The notes under the pieces were generated by a model, which was given only the letters and a program-made list of their open reading frames with translations, was not told where the DNA came from and did no database searches. Both the position numbers and the translations under genes were made by a program. This document shows positions 34,171-41,648 of a DNA stretch of 64,000 nucleotides, one piece after another. The stretch comes from Trabulsiella odontotermitis. Its GTDB lineage: Bacteria > Pseudomonadota > Gammaproteobacteria > Enterobacterales > Enterobacteriaceae. Position 1 is the stretch's first letter; every line of letters begins with the position of its first letter. The DNA lies in contig NZ_CP125781.1 in assembly GCF_030053895.1 (NCBI RefSeq), positions 62,001 through 126,000 on the forward strand, read 5' to 3'.

Positions 34171-34992
34171 ATGTCGTGTGAAGAACTGGAAATTGTCTGG
34201 AACAACATCAAAGCCGAAGCCCGGGCGCTGGCTGACTGTGAGCCTATGCTTGCCAGTTTTTATCACGCGACGCTTCTCAAGCACGAAAATCTCGGCAGCG
34301 CGTTAAGCTACATGCTGGCGAATAAACTGGCATCACCCATCATGCCTGCCATCGCGATCCGTGAAGTGGTGGAAGAGGCGTATGCCGCCGACCCGGAAAT
34401 GATCGCCTCCGCCGCCTGCGATATTCAGGCGGTGCGCACCCGCGACCCGGCGGTAGATAAATACTCCACGCCGCTGCTGTATCTGAAAGGTTTCCACGCG
34501 CTACAGGCGTATCGCATCGGTCACTGGTTGTGGAATCAGGGGCGTCGCGCACTGGCGATTTTCCTGCAAAACCAGGTTTCTGTGACCTTCCAGGTCGATA
34601 TTCATCCGGCGGCGAAAATTGGTCGCGGTATCATGCTCGACCACGCCACAGGCATTGTCGTCGGTGAGACGGCGGTTATCGAAAACGACGTTTCTATCCT
34701 GCAGTCGGTCACCCTCGGCGGTACCGGGAAAACCAGTGGCGACCGCCATCCGAAGATCCGTGAAGGGGTGATGATTGGCGCTGGCGCGAAAATTCTCGGC
34801 AACATCGAAGTCGGGCGCGGCGCGAAAATCGGCGCAGGCTCCGTGGTGTTACAGCCGGTTCCGCCGCACACCACTGCCGCAGGCGTACCGGCGCGTATTG
34901 TCGGTAAACCTGACAGCGATAAACCATCGATGGATATGGATCAGCACTTCAACGGTATTCACCATACCTTTGAGTATGGTGACGGCATCTAA
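34171..34992 (+). CDS. cysE: Serine O-acetyltransferase
   Basis: A 273-residue hexameric enzyme making O-acetylserine from serine and acetyl-CoA, the first step of cysteine synthesis; it is inhibited by cysteine. The N-terminal helical domain is followed by a left-handed beta-helix of hexapeptide repeats from 'IHPAAKIGRGIMLDHATGI' (catalytic His/Asp near residue 158) to 'AAGVPARIVG'. It converges on trmL with a 4-bp overlap. Confidence 0.98.
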   Translation: MSCEELEIVWNNIKAEARALADCEPMLASFYHATLLKHENLGSALSYMLANKLASPIMPAIAIREVVEEAYAADPEMIASAACDIQAVRTRDPAVDKYSTPLLYLKGFHALQAYRIGHWLWNQGRRALAIFLQNQVSVTFQVDIHPAAKIGRGIMLDHATGIVVGETAVIENDVSILQSVTLGGTGKTSGDRHPKIREGVMIGAGAKILGNIEVGRGAKIGAGSVVLQPVPPHTTAAGVPARIVGKPDSDKPSMDMDQHFNGIHHTFEYGDGI

Positions 34993-35462
34993 TTTCTGAG
35001 CACGGCGCCAGGATATCCCAACTGGCGCCAGGCTTCATACACCACCACCGACACCGCATTCGACAGATTCATGCTGCGGCTGTCCGGCATCATTGGTATG
35101 CGTATTTTTTGATCCGGCGGCAGCGCGTCCAGAATGATCGCGGGCAGTCCGCGCGTTTCCGGGCCAAACATCAGAAAATCCCCGTCCTGGTAGCTGACAG
35201 CGCTGTGCGCGGGGGTGCCTTTGGTGGTCAGGGCAAACAGGCGCTGAGGCTTAACAGCGTCCTGAAACGCGGCGTAATTCGCATGGCGGGTAACGGCAGT
35301 AAATTCGTGATAATCCAGCCCGGCGCGGCGCAGGCGCTTGTCGTCCCAGGCAAAGCCCATCGGTTCGATGATATGCAGACGAAAGCCGGTGTTGGCGCAC
35401 AGGCGGATGATGTTCCCGGTATTGGGCGGGATTTCAGGTTCGAATAAAACGATATTTAACAT
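34989..35462 (-). CDS. trmL: tRNA (cytidine/uridine-2'-O-)-methyltransferase TrmL
   Basis: A 157-residue SPOUT (TrmH-like) methyltransferase that modifies the wobble base 34 of two leucine tRNAs. The three motifs are visible: 'PEIPPNTGNIIRLCANTGF', 'FGPETRGLP' near residue 99, and 'RSMNLSNAVSVVVYEAWRQ' near 128, which form the knotted SAM site. Its Shine-Dalgarno AAGGGGG, 4 nt before the ATG, is locked in a hairpin (35464-35487). Confidence 0.97.
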   Translation of the reverse strand: MLNIVLFEPEIPPNTGNIIRLCANTGFRLHIIEPMGFAWDDKRLRRAGLDYHEFTAVTRHANYAAFQDAVKPQRLFALTTKGTPAHSAVSYQDGDFLMFGPETRGLPAIILDALPPDQKIRIPMMPDSRSMNLSNAVSVVVYEAWRQLGYPGAVLRN

Positions 35463-35463
35463 A

Positions 35464-35487
35464 CTGCCCCCTTAATAGCGGGGGCAG
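35464..35487 (-). terminator. Hairpin after lldD that covers the trmL Shine-Dalgarno
   Basis: CTGCCCCC (35464-35471) and GGGGGCAG (35480-35487) form a perfect 8-bp stem. In the minus-strand RNA it follows lldD by 19 nt, and its 3' arm contains the AAGGGGG that would recruit ribosomes to trmL. There is no T run. Confidence 0.6.
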
Positions 35488-35506
35488 AATAGCAGATCTG
35501 CGTTGA

Positions 35507-36694
35507 TTACGCCGCGCTTCCGTGCGTCAGCGGGGCCAGCGCGGCATTCAGCTGCGCTTCTTCCTGCACCAGCGATTCGCGACTGATCTCATGAATCGTT
35601 TTCGCACCGGTCAGGGTCATCGCCACCTTCATCTCTTTCTCAATCAAATCGAGCAGGTTCGCCACGCCTTTACGGCCGTGCGTCGCCAGCGCGTAGAGAT
35701 ACGCGCGACCCAGCAGCACACTGTCAGCGCCCAGCGCAATCATGCGCACCACGTCGAGCCCGTTGCGAATACCGCTGTCGGCCAGAATCGTGATATCGCC
35801 TTTCACCGCATCGGCGATGGCGGGCAGGGCGCGCGCAGACGAGAGCACGCCATCGAGCTGGCGACCGCCGTGGTTGGAAACCACAATGCCGTCAGCGCCA
35901 AAACGTACCGCATCGCGCGCATCTTCCGGATCGAGGATCCCTTTGATCACCATCGGGCCGTCCCAGAATTCGCGGATCCACTCCAGGTCTTTCCATGAAA
36001 TCGAGGGATCGAAATTGTTCGCCAGCCAGCCGATGTAATCTTCCAGCCCGGTGGGTTTGCCGAGATAGGTGGAGATGTTTCCCAGATCGTGCGGGCGACC
36101 ATTGAGGCCCACATCCCACGCCCACTGCGGGTGGGTGACCGCCTGCCAGTAGCGGCGCATCGCCGCGTTCGCGCCGCTCATCCCGGAATGGGCGTCGCGG
36201 TAACGGGCACCGGGCGTTGGCATATCGACGGTAAACACCAGCGTGGAGCAGCCCGCCGCTTTGGCGCGTTCCAGCGCATTACGCATAAACCCGCGGTCGC
36301 GCAATACGTATAACTGGAACCACATCGGGCGTTTGAGGGTGGGGGCCACTTCTTCGATAGGACAGACGGACACCGTGGAGAGGGTAAACGGAATGCCTTT
36401 ATCATCGGCGGCGCCAGCGGCCTGCACTTCGCCACGGCGGGCATACATACCGCACAGCCCGACCGGACCGAGTGCGACCGGCATCGACAGATTTTCGTTA
36501 AACAGCGTGGTCCCGAGGCTCAGGTCGGACATATTTTTGAGCACCCGCTGGCGAAGCGCCACCTGCGACAGATCTTCCACGTTGCGGCGCAGGGTGTATT
36601 CCGCGTAGGCGCCGCCGTCGATGTAGTGGAACAGGAATGGTGGCAGGATGCGCTGCGCCGCTGCCCGATAGTCGCTTGCTGCTGAAATAATCAT
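35507..36694 (-). CDS. lldD: FMN-dependent L-lactate dehydrogenase (quinone)
   Basis: A 395-residue member of the alpha-hydroxy-acid oxidase family that oxidises L-lactate to pyruvate and feeds the quinone pool. 'FVFTVDMPTPGARYRD'-type core (here near residue 155) and the catalytic 'VVSNHGGRQLDG' (His ~275) are present. 'ILADSGIRNG' and 'ALGADSVLLGRAYLY' bind the FMN phosphate. Last gene of the lldPRD operon, 2 bp after lldR. Confidence 0.98.
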   Translation of the reverse strand: MIISAASDYRAAAQRILPPFLFHYIDGGAYAEYTLRRNVEDLSQVALRQRVLKNMSDLSLGTTLFNENLSMPVALGPVGLCGMYARRGEVQAAGAADDKGIPFTLSTVSVCPIEEVAPTLKRPMWFQLYVLRDRGFMRNALERAKAAGCSTLVFTVDMPTPGARYRDAHSGMSGANAAMRRYWQAVTHPQWAWDVGLNGRPHDLGNISTYLGKPTGLEDYIGWLANNFDPSISWKDLEWIREFWDGPMVIKGILDPEDARDAVRFGADGIVVSNHGGRQLDGVLSSARALPAIADAVKGDITILADSGIRNGLDVVRMIALGADSVLLGRAYLYALATHGRKGVANLLDLIEKEMKVAMTLTGAKTIHEISRESLVQEEAQLNAALAPLTHGSAA

Positions 36695-36696
36695 GC

Positions 36697-37467
36697 TTAC
36701 TTCTCCCTGGAAAACGCGGTCGGGTCACCGGGCAGGCGGGTGATTCGCGCCTGACGGGCCTGATCTTCATCAAAACGTTTAATGGTGGTATGAACGAATC
36801 CTAAGTGGGCCATCATTGCCTGACGCGCGCCTTCGGCGTCTCCGGCGACAATAGCCTCCAGCACGGCCTGATGCTGCTCCGTCAGCTTTGCAAAGACCGG
36901 AGGTACGAGATACATCCGCTGGCGGCTCTGTTTCACGGAGGACTGCAGCACGTCAAAAAAACCGCGCATGGTCTGCAGCAGCACCACGTTGTGCGAGGCT
37001 TCAGCGATGGCGAGGTGAAAACGCACATCCGCCTGAGAGGCGATATCCGGATCATCGCTTAGCGTGGCGTCAAAACAGAGACGGATTTTCTCTTTGTCAG
37101 CTTCAGTGGCGCGGAGCGCGGCGTGCCAGGCGGTGCTGGTTTCGATGGCGTGGCGGGCTTCGAGAATATCAAAGCTGTAATCGGGATCATCCGCCATCAG
37201 TGTTTTCAGCGGTTGCACGATGTTGTGCTCGGACCAGGACTCATGCTGCCAGCGGACGAACGTTCCGCCGCCGCGACGGCTGAGCAGCACGCCTTCCGTT
37301 ACCAGTTTTGCCAGCGCCTCACGCAGTGAATTGCGCGATACGCCGAGCTGTAAGGCCAGCTGGCGCTCGGCGGGCAAACGCATGCCCGCCTCCAGCTGTT
37401 GTTCTTCAATCAGCGCCCGCACACGATCGGCAACCTCGTCTGCAAGACGCCGGGGCATCACTATCAT
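36697..37467 (-). CDS. lldR: GntR-family lactate operon regulator LldR
   Basis: A 256-residue FadR-type GntR regulator. The N-terminal winged helix is 'RLPAERQLALQLGVSRNSLREALAKLVTEGVLLSRRGGGTFV' (residues ~30-70); the C-terminal FCD ligand domain has metal-site histidines ('FHLAIAEASHN'). It responds to L-lactate and controls its own operon. ATG overlaps the lldP stop by 4 bp. Confidence 0.97.
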   Translation of the reverse strand: MIVMPRRLADEVADRVRALIEEQQLEAGMRLPAERQLALQLGVSRNSLREALAKLVTEGVLLSRRGGGTFVRWQHESWSEHNIVQPLKTLMADDPDYSFDILEARHAIETSTAWHAALRATEADKEKIRLCFDATLSDDPDIASQADVRFHLAIAEASHNVVLLQTMRGFFDVLQSSVKQSRQRMYLVPPVFAKLTEQHQAVLEAIVAGDAEGARQAMMAHLGFVHTTIKRFDEDQARQARITRLPGDPTAFSREK

Positions 37468-39119
37468 GGAATCATCCAGGTTAAGACATACGCCTGAAGC
37501 GTGGTGATCACGCCCACCATGCAGGTGAAAATCAGGCTGTGTTTTACGGTAAAGCGGAACAGGTCAGACTCTTTCCCTACCAGACCAACCGCCGCACAGG
37601 CGATGGCGATGGATTGCGGGGAGATCATCTTGCCGGTGACGCCGCCGGTGGTATTTGCAGCCACCATCAGCACGTCGGAGACGCCAATCTGCTGCGCGGC
37701 CGTGGCCTGTAGGGCGGCAAACAGCGCGTTCGACGAGGTGTCCGAGCCGGTCAGGAACACACCCAGCCAGCCGAGGAACGGTGAGAAAAAGGTAAAAGCA
37801 TTGCCGGTATGCGCCAGCGCCAGAGCCAGCGTTGACGAGAGGCCGGAATAGTTCGAAATAAAGGCGAACGCCAGTACCATGCCGATCGAATAAATGGGCA
37901 GCGCCAGCTCTTTCAGCGTGGTGCCGAACGTCGCCACGGCGTCTTTCGGTTTCATGCGCAGCCAGATGATGGACAGGATCGCCGCAAACAGAATGGCGGT
38001 GCCAGTGGCGGAGAACCAGTCGAATTTATACACCGCCGCGTACGGCGTGGCGTCATGAACCACGGGCGGCATGCGGGCAACCAGCTTATCGAGGAACGGG
38101 ACGGAAATGTTCACCACCCAGTGATACAGCGCGCCGCCAGGGGCAAACAGCGCTTTGAAGGGCGGGACGCTCCACAGCGTAACCGTGGCCGTCAGGAACA
38201 GAAACGGCGACCAGGCGCGAACCACCTGTCCGGCGGTGTAATTGGTGCGCGCCAGGGTCTGATCCACCAGCGATGCGCCCATATCGGCAAAGCGGAAAAT
38301 GCGCACCGGCTGCCAGCGTTTCAGGAACAACGTCAGGCACACCAGCGACACCAGTGAGGAGATGATGTCCGGCAGCTCAGGGCCGATAAAGTTTGAGCTG
38401 AGGTATTGCGCAATGGCGAACGAACCGCCTGCCACCATCACCGCCGGCCAGGTCTCTTTGATGCCGCGCCAGCCATCCATGATCGCCATAATCCAGAACA
38501 GCACGATGATGGTCAGGAACGGCAACTGACGACCGACCATCTGGCCGATCTCGAAGCTGTCGAGCCCGGTTACCTGCCCGGCGACCAGAATCGGGATCCC
38601 CATCGCGCCAAAAGCAACCGGCGCGGTGTTGACGATCAGGCACAGTCCCGCGGCATAAAGCGGGTTAAAACCGAGACCGACCAACAGTGCGGCGGTGATC
38701 GCCACCGGCGCGCCAAATCCCGCCGCCCCTTCCAGAAATGCGCCGAATGAGAAGCCGACGATCAGCATCTGCAAACGCTGGTCCGGCGTAATCGACAGTA
38801 TTGATGACCGGATGATGTCGAACTGCCCGGTTTTCACCGAGATTTTGTAGACAAACACTGCGGCGATGATGATCCACGCGATCGGCCACAGGCCGTAAAA
38901 GAAACCATAAACGACGGACGCCAGCGCGTGATCGACGGGCATTTTGTAGAACAACAACGCCACCAGCAGCGCGATGCCAACCGTCCAGCTTGCCGCGACG
39001 TAACCCTTCAGCTTGAGCTTAATCAGGGCGAAAAAGAAGAACAGGATCGGCAGCGAAGCCACCAGGCTCGACAGCCAGAGATTCCCGGCCGGGTCATAAT
39101 TTTGTTGCCAGAGGTTCAT
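37464..39119 (-). CDS. lldP: L-lactate permease LldP
   Basis: A 551-residue proton-coupled lactate/glycolate importer with 12 or more membrane segments. Conserved features include 'FGAFLEGAAGFGAPVAITAALLVGLGF' near residue 130 and 'GVFLTGSDTSSNALFAALQ' near 440. ATG 39119 (MNLWQQNYDPAGN) gives the exact E. coli length; the frame is open to 39230 but without similarity. First gene of lldPRD. Confidence 0.98.
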   Translation of the reverse strand: MNLWQQNYDPAGNLWLSSLVASLPILFFFFALIKLKLKGYVAASWTVGIALLVALLFYKMPVDHALASVVYGFFYGLWPIAWIIIAAVFVYKISVKTGQFDIIRSSILSITPDQRLQMLIVGFSFGAFLEGAAGFGAPVAITAALLVGLGFNPLYAAGLCLIVNTAPVAFGAMGIPILVAGQVTGLDSFEIGQMVGRQLPFLTIIVLFWIMAIMDGWRGIKETWPAVMVAGGSFAIAQYLSSNFIGPELPDIISSLVSLVCLTLFLKRWQPVRIFRFADMGASLVDQTLARTNYTAGQVVRAWSPFLFLTATVTLWSVPPFKALFAPGGALYHWVVNISVPFLDKLVARMPPVVHDATPYAAVYKFDWFSATGTAILFAAILSIIWLRMKPKDAVATFGTTLKELALPIYSIGMVLAFAFISNYSGLSSTLALALAHTGNAFTFFSPFLGWLGVFLTGSDTSSNALFAALQATAAQQIGVSDVLMVAANTTGGVTGKMISPQSIAIACAAVGLVGKESDLFRFTVKHSLIFTCMVGVITTLQAYVLTWMIP

Positions 39120-39249
39120 GCAGGTCTCCAGGGGGCCGGAACAAAACCGCTGTGAGTCTGCGCCCATTATCAGCGTTGCGATGTTTGTAAAAGTGGCCCT
39201 GCCAGTTGTCTGTTGTAGGGGTAATGACAACGAATGGTTAACTAAATGT

Positions 39250-39332
39250 TATTCACTGGCAATGTGAATGTAATAGGAAATGGTGAAATTGTGAACCGCT
39301 GGTGGGGTTTGACGAGGATTGGTTGGGCCAAT
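39250..39332 (-). promoter_or_regulatory. lldP control region: LldR/PdhR-like operator and an inverted repeat
   Basis: ATTGGT-TGG-GCCAAT (39318-39332) fits the FadR-subfamily operator pattern (TNGTNNNACNA class) with one mismatch between the arms; it lies ~200 bp before lldP. A second inverted repeat, ATTCAC-N8-GTGAAT, spans about 39250-39269. LldR is the obvious candidate binder of the first. Confidence 0.45.
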
Positions 39333-39350
39333 TGGGTGAGGCAGCGTTTC

Positions 39351-39371
39351 CCCTCTCCCTGGCGGAGAGGG
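39351..39371. repeat. Extragenic CCCTCTCC/GGAGAGGG hairpin element
   Basis: CCCTCTCC (39351-39358) and GGAGAGGG (39364-39371) are 12 bp past the yibL stop. The same CCCTCTCC core recurs at 41614-41636 and in related form at 44734-44755, so this looks like a dispersed intergenic repeat. Confidence 0.55.
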
Positions 39372-39382
39372 ATGGCAGGCAA

Positions 39383-39745
39383 TCAGAACTCAGTTTTAGC
39401 GAAACCGGTCATCTCCGTGAGGCCCATTTCGCGGCCCAGGGCGGTCATCGGGTGAACAACTACCAGACCACGAACGCTCTTTTTCAATTTGCCCATGTCG
39501 GCCTGCTCTTTTTTGGTAATGGCGCGGCGGAACGGCATTTTCGTCAGCTTTTGTGCTTCATTGCTCAGCTTTTCGCTGTGAACGCCACGCAGACGGGTGA
39601 TTTCCGTTTCCAGCGTGGCCTTCTCTTTTTCCAGCTCGGCATACTTTTCCGCGCCATCGACCAGCGAAATATCGGCTTGCTGGTGGCGAATAGCATCAAG
39701 GCGATCGCTCAGACGCTTGATTTCGTTCTTTTCGACTTCTTTCAT
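39383..39745 (-). CDS. yibL: YibL, ribosome-associated protein (DUF2810)
   Basis: A 120-residue basic protein with a predicted N-terminal coiled coil (residues 1-55, 'EKNEIKRLSDRLDAIRHQQAD...') and a Lys-rich middle. It matches E. coli YibL, which copurifies with ribosomal particles; its function is unknown. It lies downstream of mtlR on the same strand after 57 bp, so it may be the tail of the mtl transcript. Confidence 0.9.
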   Translation of the reverse strand: MKEVEKNEIKRLSDRLDAIRHQQADISLVDGAEKYAELEKEKATLETEITRLRGVHSEKLSNEAQKLTKMPFRRAITKKEQADMGKLKKSVRGLVVVHPMTALGREMGLTEMTGFAKTEF

Positions 39746-39802
39746 AACAAATAGCTCTAAATACGGGGGAATAGCGGAAAGGATACACGATTGTTCGCAG
39801 GG

Positions 39803-40393
39803 TTACTTCTGAAACGCCTTTTTTAAGCTGATTCGGGAAATCAGCTCGGTCAGAGATAACACCATGGTTGAACGCACAACCTGTTGATAACGCTGCTTTT
39901 GCATCGCCAGCAGGTCGGCATCGCTGTTATCAAACTGCGGAACAGGCGGCAGGGCGGCGACGCAGTGGAGTTCACCAAACGGACCGAGAATTTCATCATC
40001 AGTAAAGATGTAGTCGTTGCCGTCGTGATTCAGCTCTTCGCGCAACGCCATTAACAGTTCGGCGTCTTCGTATTCGGCGCGGCTTATCACTCCGAGGCCA
40101 TAGATGAGCTTAAGGCGTACGGACAGATCGCCCAGCGGCCCTTCGCCGTCCAGCAACGGTTCCACTGCATATTTCACCGCATAGTCGTCTTTGCGGAACA
40201 CCTGAAGCACCAGGATATTTACCGCTTCTGTCAGAAGTTCGACGGCGGTGATCAGGAAGCTTCTCACGGTTTTGCCAGCATTCAGACGCTCAAGCACACG
40301 GTTTTCAAAGGCCTGCGTTTCTTCCATTATTGCCTGCATATCTGACAACTTTATCAATGGGCGCGGAAGCCTCCGCGCCAGTTCCACTCTCAT
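39803..40393 (-). CDS. mtlR: Mannitol operon repressor MtlR
   Basis: A ~196-residue all-helical protein of the MtlR family. It lacks a recognisable helix-turn-helix although it represses the mannitol operon. The body ('TQAFENRVLERLNAGKTVRSF' type) matches E. coli MtlR, but the first ~17 residues (MRVELARRLPRPLIKLS) differ from it. The start codon overlaps the mtlD stop as ATGA. An internal ATG at 40339 (MQAIMEETQAF) is an alternative. Confidence 0.93.
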   Translation of the reverse strand: MRVELARRLPRPLIKLSDMQAIMEETQAFENRVLERLNAGKTVRSFLITAVELLTEAVNILVLQVFRKDDYAVKYAVEPLLDGEGPLGDLSVRLKLIYGLGVISRAEYEDAELLMALREELNHDGNDYIFTDDEILGPFGELHCVAALPPVPQFDNSDADLLAMQKQRYQQVVRSTMVLSLTELISRISLKKAFQK

Positions 40394-41538
40394 TTGGTCG
40401 CGTTATAAGCGTTAACCGCCTCCGCCACCACGTCGCTGTTTATATCAAGCCCGGAGACCTGAGCCAGCGCGGCCTGTGGACCTTTATCATCGATGAGCTG
40501 AGCCAGTTCCTGCGCCTGCGGATCCTGAGCGCTGCGGTAGTGCATTGCCGCGGCGATCCCTTTGACCAGGTTGGCGTGCGGCAGACCGTATTCCAGCGTC
40601 CCCAGCAGCGGTTTGATCAGGCGATCGCCCGCGCTCAGTTTACGCAGCGGCTGGCGACCAACGCGTTCAACGTCGTCTTTCAGGTAAGGGTTCTCAAAAC
40701 GGCCGAGGATTTTCTGAATGTAAGCAGCATGTTTAGCGGGATCGAAACCATAACGTTTGATCAGAACCGCACCGCTTTCTTCCATTGCCCCTTTTACCAC
40801 TGCGCGGATTTTCTCGTCGAGAATCGCATCACGGATCGTCTGATGACCCGTCTGCTGTCCGAGGTAGGCGGTTATAGCATGACCGGTGTTCAGCGTGAAG
40901 AGCTTACGTTCGACAAATGCCATCAGGTTATCAGTTAATTCCATTCCGGGGATATCCGGCAGCGCGCCTTTGAACTGCGTCTGGTCGACAATCCACTCGC
41001 TGAATGTTTCTACCGTCACTTCCAGCGGGTCGTTGGTCGCGGAAGCGGAAGGCGGAACGATGCGGTCGACGGCGGAATCCACAAAGCCGACATGCGCCTC
41101 GACCCAGGATTTATCAGCGTCAGCCAGCGCGTTCATCACGTGGCCTTTCAGTTGGGTGGTGCCGCGCACCATGTTTTCACAGGCGATGATATTCAGCGGT
41201 GTGTTCACGCCTTGCGCTTTACGTTTGGTGAGTCCTTTAGCGATGGCTGGCGCAATGCGCTCAAGCACAACAGGGCCGACGGCGGTGGTCACCAGATCAA
41301 CGCTGGCGATCAAATCGACAACGTCGTCGCCAATGCTGCTGACGGCATTAACGCCGGACACCGTATCCACTTGCTCGTTTTCACCCACTACGTGGACCTG
41401 ATAGCTATGACGGGCATTCAGGGCGTCGAGAACCACCTGGTTCACATCGGCGAACGTCAGCGTCACGCCGGCATCCGCCAGCAGTTTGCCGATAAAGCCG
41501 CGTCCGATATTACCTGCGCCAAAGTGTAATGCTTTCAT
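40390..41538 (-). CDS. mtlD: Mannitol-1-phosphate 5-dehydrogenase
   Basis: A 382-residue NAD-dependent long-chain polyol dehydrogenase: mannitol 1-phosphate to fructose 6-phosphate. The N-terminal 'MKALHFGAGNIGRGFIG' is the nucleotide site; 'KLFTLNTGHAITAYLG' near residue 213 contains the family's catalytic Lys/His region. ATG 41538 with AAGG 8 nt upstream gives the exact E. coli length. A repeat element separates it from mtlA. Confidence 0.98.
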   Translation of the reverse strand: MKALHFGAGNIGRGFIGKLLADAGVTLTFADVNQVVLDALNARHSYQVHVVGENEQVDTVSGVNAVSSIGDDVVDLIASVDLVTTAVGPVVLERIAPAIAKGLTKRKAQGVNTPLNIIACENMVRGTTQLKGHVMNALADADKSWVEAHVGFVDSAVDRIVPPSASATNDPLEVTVETFSEWIVDQTQFKGALPDIPGMELTDNLMAFVERKLFTLNTGHAITAYLGQQTGHQTIRDAILDEKIRAVVKGAMEESGAVLIKRYGFDPAKHAAYIQKILGRFENPYLKDDVERVGRQPLRKLSAGDRLIKPLLGTLEYGLPHANLVKGIAAAMHYRSAQDPQAQELAQLIDDKGPQAALAQVSGLDINSDVVAEAVNAYNATK

Positions 41539-41565
41539 AGAGTTAACCTTCATCAATGTTTTTAC

Positions 41566-41641
41566 CCGAGAGGGCTGGGGTGAGGAACCACACGAAATTT
41601 TCCCTCACCCTAGCCCTCTCCCCGATGGGGAGAGGGAGGGA
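41566..41641. repeat. REP-like double hairpin between mtlA and mtlD
   Basis: The first inverted repeat has 18-bp arms (41568-41585 with 41603-41620, one mismatch). The second is CCCTCTCCCC/GGGGAGAGGG (41614-41623 with 41627-41636). Such elements between operon genes usually protect the upstream message from 3' exonucleases, which would favour mtlA over mtlD. Confidence 0.7.
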
Positions 41642-41648
41642 ACGGAAC

